Assembly (NCBI GenBank): GCA_963813635.1 | Contig: CAWEZO010000010.1 | Coordinates: 1-64,000, forward strand | DNA length: 64,000 bases | Source of the DNA: JBBRZM01 sp963813635 | Lineage (GTDB): Bacteria; Actinomycetota; Acidimicrobiia; IMCC26256; JBBRZM01 | Direction: 5' to 3' | Shown here: piece by piece, positions 47,179 to 56,575 of the stretch | How the letters are laid out: the number at the start of each line of letters is the position of its first letter | How positions within the stretch are numbered: position 1 is the first letter of the stretch | Program-made: the position numbers and the translations under genes | Notes under the pieces: model-generated | Told to the model about the DNA's origin: nothing | Database searches by the model: none | What the model saw: only the letters and a program-made list of their open reading frames with translations

Positions 47179-48255
47179 TCAGATCACGCGGCGCAACGGT
47201 CGCTCGACCTCGGCCGGGTACAGCGTGCGCGAGATCGCTTCGTCGTACTCGATCAGGCCGGCGGCGATCCGTTGCGTCAGCGACGTCTCGAGCGTGTGCA
47301 TGCCTTCATTGCCACCCATGGTGATCTGGTTCCGCAGCTGACTCGACCGGCCTTCGCGCACGATGTTTCTCACGGCATGGTTGGCGATCAGCACCTCGAA
47401 TGCGGCCACTCTTCCCCCATCGACTTTGGGAATCAGCCGTTGTGAGCACACCGCCTGGAGGGATCCCCCGAGCTGGGCGCGGATCTGCGCCTGGTGCTCG
47501 GCCGGAAACGCGTCGACGATCCGGTCAACGGCCTGCGCAGCATCGTTGGTGTGCAAGGACGCGAATACGAGGTGCCCGGTCTCGGCCACTGTGAGCGTGG
47601 CTGCAATGGTCTCTGTGTCTCGCATCTCGCCCACCATCACGACATCGGGATCCTCGCGGAGCACCGCGCGGACGGCGCGAGCAAACGAGATCGCATCGAT
47701 CCCGATCTCGCGCTGGTTGACGGCCGAACGTTTGTGCTCGTGCAGGTACTCGATGGGGTCTTCGATGGTGACGATGTGGCACGCACGTTGCTCGTTGATG
47801 TGATCGATCATCGCGGCCAGCGTGGTCGACTTGCCGGAACCGGTTGGCCCGGTGACGAGCACGAGGCCGTGCGGGAGCCCGACGACACGCTCGAAGACCG
47901 GCGGGAGCAGGAGCTCCTCGAATGTCGGGATGTGGAAGGGGAACAGCCGTAGCGACAGCGCCGCGGCGCCCCGTTGATGAAAGGCGTTGGCCCGGAATCG
48001 CGCGAGACCCGGCTTGCCGAACGAGAAGTCGACCTCCAGGTCGGTCGTGAAGGCCTCGTGCAGGTCGGCGCTGAGCACGGCATCGACGATCTGACCGGTC
48101 TCGACCGCGGTCAGCTCGTGGTCCTTTATCGGCACGAGCTCGCCGTCGACGCGCAGCAACGGCGGTGACCCTGCTGTCAACAGCAGATCGCTCGCGCCAC
48201 GACTGCAAAGTTCTTCGAGATAGGCGTCGATGACGCGGAGATCGAGCTCTGTCAC
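47179..48255 (-). CDS. pilT: Type IV pilus retraction ATPase PilT
   Basis: 358 residues from GTG (VTELDLRVIDAYLEELCSRG ASDLLL). Walker A TGPTGSGKSTTLAAM, Asp box TIEDPIEYLH, Walker B DVVMVGEMRD, His box ASLHTNDAAQAVDRIVD and the C-terminal AAFEVLIANHAVRNIVREG, which matches PilT rather than PilB. Drives retraction and twitching. Convergent with pilA and divergent from ada. An upstream in-frame start would add about 25 residues. Confidence 0.93.
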   Translation of the reverse strand: MTELDLRVIDAYLEELCSRGASDLLLTAGSPPLLRVDGELVPIKDHELTAVETGQIVDAVLSADLHEAFTTDLEVDFSFGKPGLARFRANAFHQRGAAALSLRLFPFHIPTFEELLLPPVFERVVGLPHGLVLVTGPTGSGKSTTLAAMIDHINEQRACHIVTIEDPIEYLHEHKRSAVNQREIGIDAISFARAVRAVLREDPDVVMVGEMRDTETIAATLTVAETGHLVFASLHTNDAAQAVDRIVDAFPAEHQAQIRAQLGGSLQAVCSQRLIPKVDGGRVAAFEVLIANHAVRNIVREGRSSQLRNQITMGGNEGMHTLETSLTQRIAAGLIEYDEAISRTLYPAEVERPLRRVI

Positions 48256-48297
48256 TCCCCCATTCTCGCGCGTGAGGGCATGTGGAGTGACCGACGA

Positions 48298-48343
48298 CGT
48301 TTGTGCACCAGCGTGCCCTATAGGGGCCACTTTTGCACAAACG
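48298..48343. promoter_or_regulatory. Nested inverted repeats between pilT and ada
   Basis: Perfect 10-bp arms CGTTTGTGCA and TGCACAAACG, 26 bp apart, enclose an inner palindrome CCCTATAGGG. The two symmetries are nested in the divergent pilT/ada promoter region. Likely a binding site for a dimeric regulator, or a cruciform; regulator unknown. Confidence 0.55.
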
Positions 48344-48407
48344 GTGGGCGGATTCGGTGGGACGTTTCGGGATGCGTTTCGGCGGGAGGTTTCATAGGTT
48401 CTTGCCT

Positions 48408-49522
48408 ATGGACGATCTCGACACCACCCGCTGGAATGGCGTGCAGGCACGCGACCTCGCGAAGGACGACGTATTCGTCTACGCGGTGCGCACGACTGGT
48501 ATCTATTGCCGGCCGAGCTGCGGCGCGCGACGTCCGCGGCGTGAGAACGTCGTGTTCTTCTCCACGCCCGCGGCTGCGATCGCCGAGGGCTTTCGCGCGT
48601 GCCGCCGGTGCCATCCGGATCAACGCCGCACCGAGGATCCCGGCACTGCCTCGGTCCTGGCTGTGTGCCGCCGGCTCGAGCACCCCGACGAAGACCACGA
48701 TCCCGCTCGTCTCGCCGCTCGGGTCGGATGGAGCAAGCGCCATCTTCAACGCCGCTTCGCCAAGACGGTCGGCGTGTCGATGCCGGCGTATCGGCGCGCG
48801 ATGCAGGCCGAGCGTGTGCGCGCTGCTCTCCGTTCCGGCGCGAGGGTCACCGCAGCGGTGTTCGATGCGGGCTACGGCTCGGCGCGCGCGTTCTACGAGC
48901 ACCGGCGCGCCCCGGCTCGGCATGAACCCCGCCGACTACGCCGCGTCCGGGCGCGGCCATCACATTCGCTTCACCGTGCTGGACAGCGCACTGGGGTGGA
49001 TTCTCATTGCGGCGACCGACCTCGGGATCTGCGCGGTTCGCATCGGCACGGATCCTGACAACCTCATCGAGCGGCTCGGTGACGAGTTCGGCGCCGCGAT
49101 CCTCGATCGCGATGATCGTGAGCTCGCGGACATTGGCGCCGCGGTCCACCGCGCTCTCCGAGGGCGTGGGCGACCCCGACCTCCCGATCGATGTCCGGGG
49201 CACCACGTTCCAGGTGCAGGTCTGGGAAGCGCTCCGTCACATTCCGGCGGGCACGACCATCTCCTACCGGGAGCTGGCGGTGGTGATCGGGCGCCCCACG
49301 GCGGCGCGCGCGGTTGCGAGCGCGTGCGCGGCCAACCCCGCCGCCCTGGTGATTCCATGTCATCGCGTCCTGCAGTCCGACGGCGCGATCGGTGGCTACC
49401 GGTGGGGGCACGACGCGAAGGAATCCCTTCTCGCGGCGGAGCGACGGGCGGATCGAAGCGCTCCGCGGACCAACGCCTCGTCGGGTCGGGGCAACACGCG
49501 AACGCGGGAGGGACCGCCATGA
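48408..49522 (+). CDS. ada: Ada-type alkylation response protein (two frame changes)
   Basis: Regulator and O6-methylguanine-DNA methyltransferase. N-terminal zinc/phosphotriester domain (VRTTGIYCRPSCGARRPRR, then FRACRRCHPDQ), AraC-type helix-turn-helix (LAARVGWSKRHLQRRFAKTV GVSMPAYRRAMQ), then the methyltransferase with ISYRELAVVIGRPTAARAVA SACAANP and active site LVIPCHRVLQSDGAIGGYRW G. Frame changes near 48903 and 49158 are single-base and leave all motifs in order. With the AlkA-like gene it gives alkylation repair. Its stop overlaps the next ATG (ATGA). Confidence 0.9.
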
Positions 49523-50058
49523 GCGCGACAACGTGGGTGGCGCTGCTGCGCGGGATCAACGTGGGAGGCAAGAAGCGCGTGGCGATGTCCGATCTGCGTG
49601 CGCTGCTGGAATCACTCGGCTACCGCGACGTCGGGACCTACTTGCAGAGTGGAAACGCGGTGTTCACTGCCGCGCGCGGGAAGGCGAAGGAGCTCGAGCG
49701 ACGCATCGCGTCGGCGATTGACGCCGAGCTCGGGCTCGACGTGAAGGTGCTCGTCCGCACGGCAACGGAGCTCACGACCGTCATCGACGAGAACCCCTTC
49801 GCGACGCGGCGCGCCGATCCCAAGCAGCTTCACGTGGTGTTCCTGTCCGCGGCGCCGGCGTCGAACAAGATCGCGAGTGTCGACCGCGACCGACTTGCCC
49901 CCGACCAGTTCGAGCCGGGAAGCCGAGTGTTGTATCTGCGGCTTGTCAACGGGATCGCGGGGTCCCGGATGCCGGACTGGGAACGGGCCCTCGGGCTCAC
50001 CGCGACGACTCGCAACTGGAACACGGTCACGCGGCTGCACACGCTCGCTGCCGGGTGA
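49519..50058 (+). CDS. DUF1697 family protein
   Basis: 179 residues. TWVALLRGINVGGKKRVAMS DL, YLQSGNAVFTA and MPDWERALGLTATTRNWNTV TRL are the defining features of DUF1697. Small cytosolic alpha/beta protein of unknown function, common in actinobacteria. Coupled to ada by an ATGA overlap, but there is no evidence of a repair role. Confidence 0.9.
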   Translation: MSATTWVALLRGINVGGKKRVAMSDLRALLESLGYRDVGTYLQSGNAVFTAARGKAKELERRIASAIDAELGLDVKVLVRTATELTTVIDENPFATRRADPKQLHVVFLSAAPASNKIASVDRDRLAPDQFEPGSRVLYLRLVNGIAGSRMPDWERALGLTATTRNWNTVTRLHTLAAG

Positions 50059-50122
50059 CGACGGAAGCATCACGGGCGATCCGGCTGGTACGGTCCACAG
50101 TCCCGGCGGCAAGGAGGACAGC

Positions 50123-51010
50123 GTGCCGAGCAGGGAAGCCTTGTCGCTCTGGGCCGAGTTCGAGAAGGGACCGAAGCAGGTCGACCTCGACCTCGCGGCA
50201 CGCCGGCTCGCGGGCGAGCACGCGGAGGACGTCACCAGCGAACCTATCGGTGTCAACTATCGCGACGCGCCGGAGGTCGGCGGCATCTGGGCCGAGCCCG
50301 TCGCGGCGCGCAAGGGTGTCACGATCCTCTATCTCTTCGGCGGCGGTTACGTGCTCGGCTCCCCCGCGTCACGCCGCAAGACGGCGGGCCATATTGCGAA
50401 CAAGGCGAGGGCCAGGGTGCTCGTGCCGTCGTACCGCGTCGCGCCGGAGCATCAGTTTCCGGCCGCGCTCGACGACGCCGTCGCCGCGTACCGTTGGCTG
50501 CTCAGCGAGGGCGCCGACGCCGCGCGAACGGTCGTCGCCGGCGACTCATCCGGCGGCGGGCTCGCGATGGCGACCCTGCTCGCGCTGCGGGAGTCGGGCA
50601 CGGCGATGGCGGCCGGGTGCGTCGCGATGTCACCGTGGGCAGACCTTGGCTGCGAGGGCGAATCGATGCGGACACGTGCAGGTGTCGACATCATGTGCAC
50701 GCGTGACAGCCTGCGCGAGATGGCGGGCTGGTATCTCGGCTCGCACGACGCGAAGGACCCGCTCGCTTCACCGGTCGACGCCGACCTCGGTAAGCTCCCG
50801 CCGCTCCTCGCGTTGGTCGGCAGCGACGAGGTGCTCCTCGACGACGCGCGGCGCCTCGTGGTGGGTGTTGCGCAAGGCGGTGCCGACGCAACCCCGTTCG
50901 TCGGGGCGGGGATGCAGCAGGTCTGGCCGACGTGGGCCGGCGCGCTGCCGGAGGCCGACGCAGCGATCGCGATGATCGGCGAGTGGGTGCGCGCCCACAC
51001 AAGCGCCTAA
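50123..51010 (+). CDS. HSL/Lip-type alpha/beta hydrolase with altered active-site motifs
   Basis: 295 residues from GTG with ribosome site AAGGAGG. Hormone-sensitive-lipase fold: VLVPSYRVAPEHQFPAALDD AVAAYRWL and nucleophile motif AGDSSGGGLA are normal. Two positions are not: the oxyanion HGGG is FGGG (LYLFGGGYVLGSP), and the catalytic His is replaced by Gln (VGAGMQQVWPTW, family usually GMxHVW). The acid region LVGSDEVLLDDA is present. The enzyme may be inactive or use another residue; it could also be a base error at one codon. Confidence 0.82.
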   Translation: MPSREALSLWAEFEKGPKQVDLDLAARRLAGEHAEDVTSEPIGVNYRDAPEVGGIWAEPVAARKGVTILYLFGGGYVLGSPASRRKTAGHIANKARARVLVPSYRVAPEHQFPAALDDAVAAYRWLLSEGADAARTVVAGDSSGGGLAMATLLALRESGTAMAAGCVAMSPWADLGCEGESMRTRAGVDIMCTRDSLREMAGWYLGSHDAKDPLASPVDADLGKLPPLLALVGSDEVLLDDARRLVVGVAQGGADATPFVGAGMQQVWPTWAGALPEADAAIAMIGEWVRAHTSA

Positions 51011-51023
51011 CCCGGATCGGGCG

Positions 51024-52091
51024 TTACCGCGTCGTCGAGCGTCGGCGCAGCGGGTGCGCCTCGAAAAACCTCCAACTGACCTCGTCGGCCGCGATCGAAA
51101 ACGTCGTCGGACCGAGGAGGCTCCGGACGGCCCCCGTCACCCCGCTCCCGGGCCACGTGTGGCCGCCGCCCTCGATTCGGTAGAGCTCCACCGTGGCGTC
51201 GTCGGGGCACCGGTACGCGATCAGCGTGACGTCGCTCGCGACCTTCGTCGTCGTCGGTCGCGGCGCGCAGTGGTTTCGAGCCGCCCAGTCGGCCGTCATC
51301 TTCGGGACCGGCTCCTTCGTCACCAAGCCCTGCGTGCCCGTCTGGCCCAAGGTCCGGCCCGAGCCATCAGGGGCCGGAAGCGCGAGGCCCTTCGAGCCGA
51401 GGCCGCCGGTGTACGCAACCACCGGGTCCACGGTGCCGTGGAAAGCGACGACCGGCACGGGCCGGGCCGGCTTGCAGCCCTTGATGTTGCGGATACCGGC
51501 GACGGGAGCGGCCGCGGCAACCCGGTCGGCGTACTCGCACGCGACCGCCGAGGTCATGAACGCGCCGTTCGACAAACCGGTCACGAACACGCGGTTCTGG
51601 TCGACGCACACCGTTGCTTCGACCTGATCGAGCATCTCACCGAAGAACTTCATGTCGGCGGAGCCGAGCGTGGCGTTCCACAGCGGAATCGCGCCGAGGC
51701 CTGCGGGTGTGACCGTCACGAACCCGTGTTGATCGCCGTATGGTCCGAGCCCACTGACGATCGTCTGGATATACGCGCTCTCGCTGTAGCCGTGGAAGTC
51801 GAACACGAGCGGCATCGGCGTCGTCGGCTGGTACGAGGGCGGCACGTGCCGGTAGTAGGAGCGCGCGGCGCCGGATGTGAGCGTCACTTGCTCCTGCCCC
51901 GGCGTGACGGCATTTGCGGTGTCGCGGCATCCGGGAGACGGAGCGGCGGCCACGCTCGCGGCCGGGGTCACTGCGGACGTCGACACGGTTGTCGAAGCGG
52001 TCTTCGACGTCGCCCTCTGGCCGCCGCCGCTGCTGCCACTGCACGCAACGAGCACCAGCGCGATGAGCGCACAGATGTATCCGTCTCTCAC
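51024..52091 (-). CDS. Secreted esterase, PHB-depolymerase/feruloyl-esterase (LpqC-like) family, lipoprotein
   Basis: 355 residues from GTG. Signal and lipobox ICALIALVLVACSG, a Ser/Thr/Ala linker, then the catalytic domain: PLVFDFHGYSESA (oxyanion), nucleophile in VFVTGLSNGAFMTSAVACEY, Asp in VVAFHGTVDPVVAYTGG and His in EGGGHTWPGSG. The triad is complete. Acts outside the cell on polyester or aromatic ester substrates. Convergent with the HSL-like gene. Confidence 0.88.
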   Translation of the reverse strand: MRDGYICALIALVLVACSGSSGGGQRATSKTASTTVSTSAVTPAASVAAAPSPGCRDTANAVTPGQEQVTLTSGAARSYYRHVPPSYQPTTPMPLVFDFHGYSESAYIQTIVSGLGPYGDQHGFVTVTPAGLGAIPLWNATLGSADMKFFGEMLDQVEATVCVDQNRVFVTGLSNGAFMTSAVACEYADRVAAAAPVAGIRNIKGCKPARPVPVVAFHGTVDPVVAYTGGLGSKGLALPAPDGSGRTLGQTGTQGLVTKEPVPKMTADWAARNHCAPRPTTTKVASDVTLIAYRCPDDATVELYRIEGGGHTWPGSGVTGAVRSLLGPTTFSIAADEVSWRFFEAHPLRRRSTTR

Positions 52092-52135
52092 CGCGCGTTC
52101 TCCTACAAGTCGGCGCTCTGTTTTTCGCTGCGATC

Positions 52136-53612
52136 CTATGGCGCAGTAGACACCGTGAGTCGTCGGGCCGGCGCGCTGACCGCCGGTGCGGGCTGCGAGA
52201 ACGGCGGTACGACGGCGCTGCTTTCGCGTCCGAAGCTTTCGTACACGAACCCGTGGTGCGCCATGGCGACGGGGTCGAGCGCGTTCCGGCCGTCGATCAG
52301 CAGTGAGCCGCGCATGACGTACCGGAGCGCGGTGAAGTCGAGCGAGAGGTATTCGGGCCACTGGGTCACGAGCACGATCGCGTCGGCGCGCCGTGCTGCA
52401 TCGATCGGATCACCGACAATGCGAAGCTCCGGCAACTCGGCGACGCTCGTCACGACGGGATCGTGGGCACACACGGCGGCGCCGGCCACGATCAGCCCGC
52501 GGGCAATCTCGAGTGCGGGCGCGTCGCGGAGGTCGTCGGTACCGGGCTTGAATGCGAGACCGAGCAGACAGATGCGTTTGCCGGGGAGCGTCTTGAGGCG
52601 CGCCTTCACCCTGTCGACGACGGCGCGACGTTGTCGCGTGTTGATGCTGGCCGCAGCCTCGAGGAGCGGCGCTCCGTGTCCGTAGTCTGCGGCGGTCTGG
52701 ATCAGCTCGGAGAGGTCCTTGCCGAAACACGAGCCGCCCCAGCCGACCCCGGCGTCAAGGAACTGCGACCCGATGCGGGAATCGAGCCCGATCGCTGTCG
52801 CCACGCCGGAGATGTCGGCGCCGACGAGATCGCAAATCGTCGCGAGCTCGTTGATGAAGCTGATCTTGGTCGCGAGGAACGCGTTCGAAGCGTACTTGAC
52901 GGTCTCGGCAGTGAGCAATCCGGTCCGGACAAGTGCGGGTCGTTGGTCGGGCACGCCGCCGGGGAAGCTCTGCTCGATGACGGGCTGCAGCACCTCGGCA
53001 ACACGATCGGCTGCCGCGTCCGCGTCGCTGCCGAGGAGGATCCGCTCGGGATGCAGGAAGTCTTGAATAGCCGTTCCTTCGCGCATGAACTCGGGACACG
53101 ACACGATCGACACGAGCTCGTCGATGGGTATGCGCCCTTCGTACGCGTCTTCAATCGCTGAGGCGAGCCACGGGCCACTCCCGATCGGCACCGTGCTCTT
53201 GGTCACGATCACGCGGGGCGTGTGGATGGTCAAGCCGATCGCGGTCGCCACGGCGCGGACGGCTGCCATGTCGGCGTGTCCGTCCGGCCCTGCCGGTGTC
53301 CCGACGCACAAGAAGATCACTTCGGAGCGGTCGAGTGCGACGGCGACGTCATCGGTGAAGTGCAGTGTGCCCGCAGCCACCGTCTGGATGAGGAGCTCCG
53401 AGAGGCCCGGCTCGTAGAACGGGCACGTGCCGCGTTCCAGAAGCTCACGCTTGTGCTGATCGGACTCGACCACGATCACGTTCGCGACCGAGCGAGGCGA
53501 GACACGCCGCGACAACGGTCCCCACATATCCGCTTCCGATAACGGCGACACGGTTCTTCCCGGTCGCCGCCGGCGGCGGCTCTACCTGTTGGTCGCGCTT
53601 CCACGGGGTCAC
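52136..53612 (-). CDS. ugd: UDP-glucose 6-dehydrogenase (one frame change)
   Basis: Oxidises UDP-glucose to UDP-glucuronate. The Rossmann start is NRVAVIGSGYVGTVVAACLA, then after a frame change near 53487 VANVIVVESDQHKRELLERG and FYEPGL. Landmarks: FLCVGTP, VTKSTVPIGS, CPEFMREGTAIQDFLHPERI LLG, ETVKYASNAFLATKISFINE, catalytic Cys in VGWGGSCFGKDL and GLAFKPGTDDLRDAPAL. GTG start overlaps the stop of the GH26 gene upstream. Supplies glucuronate for the neighbouring glycosyltransferase. Confidence 0.93.
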
Positions 53613-55127
53613 GGCGGCGGTGCTCCTGACCCGTATCGGGCGTCGGCCACGCCGGCCGCGAACGCCTTCGTGGTTGCATCGGAGTACTGGATCGCCCAGT
53701 CACACGGCGACGTGCCTCCCGCTCCGCAGCCGGTTTCCTTCGACTCGTTGAACCACACGAAACCGAAGATGTCCGGGTTCGCGAGCAAGCCGGCGAAGAA
53801 GCTGTCAATCCATTCGACGCGCGTCGCCTCCCCCGTACCGGCTGATGTCTCGGTGATGAGGATCGGCTTGCCCGGTGCCACCGTCCGAAGAGCGCCCAGC
53901 GTCATGTTGAAGGTCGCGGCGAACGACGGGACCTGATCGAGCACGTCTTTGCGGTAGTACCCGTTCATCCCGACCCAGTCGACATAATCGGCGCCCGGGT
54001 AGTACTTGCCGATGGACTTGTCCTTCAGCGTGTCGATCCGGTTCACGCTCCACACCCAGAGGACGTTCGTGACACCCTCGGCGGCAAAGAGATCGTGCAC
54101 GTGCTTCCAGGCCAACACGTAGTCGCCGGGCGCATTGCCGTTCATGCTCTCCGACCACGAATACCAGTTCCCGTTCATCTCGTGCGCAAAGCGCAGCGCG
54201 ACCGGCAGGCCTTGCGCCTTCGTCGCGTCGGCCCACTGCCTCAAATAGTCGTCGTACACGCCGCTGTAGAGGTCGCGCAGCTTCGGTTGCCCGATTGCGC
54301 TGTCCTGGAGGACCGGCTCGAACGAGATCATGGGAAGCTCCCCTCGTGCCCAGCTCGTCCGCCACTCCTCCGCGGGGTACGGCTGCGAGAAGTCCGAGAA
54401 GAACAGCACGCTGTCGGGCGTCTTCCCGGCGGCCGCAGAGAACGCATCCACCTCGCCCATGTACCCGGGCGCCTGGAGCGTGTGCACGCCGTAGATTCGC
54501 TCTTGCGGTACCCGCAGTTCCTCGACGGACGGCACCCGCGGCGCCGGCGGTGGTGGCGGGGTGACCTGCGGACCGCCGGGCAACTGTCCGCACGCGATGC
54601 CGTCGCCGTTCCCATCCATTCCCGCGAGGCCCACGGGATCCGCGTTGAACGCAGCTTGGGCCGCCGGTTGGGTTGCGAAGTCATCGCAGGTCACGGGAGG
54701 CGTCGTCGTCGGAATGGGTTCGGCGACGGCGCTCGAACCGGTGGCTTGCGCGACGTGGACCGCCGAGGACGTTCCCTTCGACTTCGCTGCAGACGATGAC
54801 GCGTCGCGCGGTCTTCGCGGCGGGCCGCTCGCTCGACGCGGCTTTCGCCGGGAGCGCGACATGCTTCGGTTCCGTCGTGGCGCTGTGCGGGCGGCTCTTG
54901 GCCCTCTTGTGTGGCGCGACATGCGGTGTCTTGGGCTTGATGCTCGTCAGCAGGTCCGTACCGGTCGGCGACAGCACGACGAACGACGAGATTGCGAAGA
55001 GCGTGATGAACGCGATTGCGTTGAAGGTCCACGTTCCGACCCAACGTCCCCACCACGATGCCGGCGCAGTGCCGACCAGTTGCTCGGGCAGCGCGTCGGT
55101 CACATTGGGGGTGGTAGTCAGCTTCAT
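53609..55127 (-). CDS. Membrane-anchored GH26-like glycoside hydrolase with Excalibur-type domain (one frame change)
   Basis: About 505 residues. ATG with ribosome site GAGGAA; N-terminal membrane helix (TWTFNAIAFITLFAISSFVV L), basic linker, frame change near 54808, then a calcium-binding Excalibur-like domain (CDDFATQPAAQAAF, MDGNGDGIACGQL) and a GH26-type barrel: GVHTLQAPGYMGEVDAFSAA, LRFAHEMNGNWYSWSESMNG (acid/base Glu), VLWVWSVNR, YVDWVGMNGYY and KPILITETSAGT (nucleophile Glu). GH26 enzymes act on mannan or other beta-linked polymers. Placed in an exopolysaccharide operon, it may trim or release the product. Confidence 0.82.
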
Positions 55128-55172
55128 GGCGGTTCCTCACGAGGATTGATGGGTACGTGCCGGACGGTTCGA

Positions 55173-56492
55173 TCAGTTGTGGTACATGACTCCTGCGACG
55201 ACCAATGTCGTCGCCATGAGATACGGAATGGCGATCTGCAGGCTCCTGCTCTTCTCGCCGACGTAGCCCCCCGACCGCGTCCCCCAACCGCCGGTGTGCG
55301 CCATGCGCACGAAGCCGAAGAGGCGAATTGGCATGAGGAAGAACGTGCTGATGATGACGAACGCCGGGATGCGGACGATGTCGCCCGGGTGTTGTCGAAG
55401 ATGCCGCGCCTGGCGAACACTCGACGACAACACACTGGCGAGCACAGTGAACGCGATGATGAGCGCAAGGCTCTCCGCGCGGCCATATTGCGCGACGAAG
55501 CCGGCGAAGAGATTCGCCTCCTTGTGCGTCGCGGTGCGGAACATCCAGCCGCCGAGGACGCCGAGCAGGAGGAAGGGCCCGAGGATGTCATTGAGGTAGA
55601 AGCAGGCCAGCGTCTTGGCGTGCCGAACCATCCACGGCAGCATCCGCAGCGTGTTGTACTGGCTGCCACGCGCCCAACGGAACTGCTGCTTCGCGCACTT
55701 GTGCCACGTCGTCGGCGCGTCGGTGTAGACGAGACTCGTCGACTGGTACACCGTGCGGTAGCCCTGCTTCAACGTCTCGTTCGTGAGCGTGCGGTCGTCG
55801 GAGACCTCGAGGAAGACGCCGAGGAACTTCGCATTGAGGAATGCGGGCATCGCCTCGATGAGCACCGAGCGCCGGAATGCGATCGTCCGCCCCGGCAGAC
55901 AGCCGACCGTGCCGAGCGAGCTCATCGCCGGCATGGAGTAGAGGTTGCGAACGTTCTCCATCCAGTCGGCCCACCGCGTGAGCACGTGCCGGTGCGGCGC
56001 GAGGATGCGCTGGCGGGTCGTCACACCTCCGTTGGCGGGATCGGCGAACGGCTTGAGCAGCTCGGAGAGCGTGTCGGGCGTCCAGATCGTGTCCGAGTCG
56101 ACGAGCACGACGATGTCACTGGTAGCTGACTCGAGGCCCAGCCGGACCGCGTTGCGCTTGCCGGCCACCGCGGTCCACGTCCACTGCACCTCAAACTCGT
56201 CGCTGAGGCGTTCGATCATCGGGTTGCGCGGTCCGTTGATCACCACGATGAGCTCGTCGGGCTCCTGCGCAACGATTCGCTGGAGCACCTCTCGAAACAT
56301 GTCTTCCGGTTCGTCCACAACTGGGATGATCACGGCGGACGTGGCCGTATACGGCGCGTCAACCGGCTTGTACCGCCGTGAGAGCACGAGCTTCCAAAGC
56401 CACGTCACCCACACGAGCAGGACGAAGATCGTGAACAGGTAGCGGCGGTGCGCTTCGAGCGTGTCCTGCGCCTGCAGGAGGAAGACGAACAT
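55173..56492 (-). CDS. Hyaluronan-synthase-like processive glycosyltransferase (GT2)
   Basis: 439 residues, intact. One N-terminal helix (YLFTIFVLLVWVTWLWKLVL), the GT2 domain, and four C-terminal helices. Motifs: VVLVDSDTIW (DxD), VFLEVSDDRTLTN, YRTVYQSTSLVYTDAP and CAKQQFRWARGSQYNT. The order DDRxLTN, TVYQSTA-like, TDxP and QQxRW is that of class I hyaluronan synthases, and related chitin or NodC enzymes share parts of it. The adjacent UDP-glucose dehydrogenase favours a glucuronate-containing polymer. Start at MFVFLLQAQDTLEA; 13 more residues are possible upstream. Confidence 0.87.
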   Translation of the reverse strand: MFVFLLQAQDTLEAHRRYLFTIFVLLVWVTWLWKLVLSRRYKPVDAPYTATSAVIIPVVDEPEDMFREVLQRIVAQEPDELIVVINGPRNPMIERLSDEFEVQWTWTAVAGKRNAVRLGLESATSDIVVLVDSDTIWTPDTLSELLKPFADPANGGVTTRQRILAPHRHVLTRWADWMENVRNLYSMPAMSSLGTVGCLPGRTIAFRRSVLIEAMPAFLNAKFLGVFLEVSDDRTLTNETLKQGYRTVYQSTSLVYTDAPTTWHKCAKQQFRWARGSQYNTLRMLPWMVRHAKTLACFYLNDILGPFLLLGVLGGWMFRTATHKEANLFAGFVAQYGRAESLALIIAFTVLASVLSSSVRQARHLRQHPGDIVRIPAFVIISTFFLMPIRLFGFVRMAHTGGWGTRSGGYVGEKSRSLQIAIPYLMATTLVVAGVMYHN

Positions 56493-56575
56493 ATGGAAAC
56501 GTATCGGCGCGCTGTCGCAACTCCTGAACACTCAGCGTGGTCGATCGATGATTTCGTTCAGTAGTTACCTCAGTG

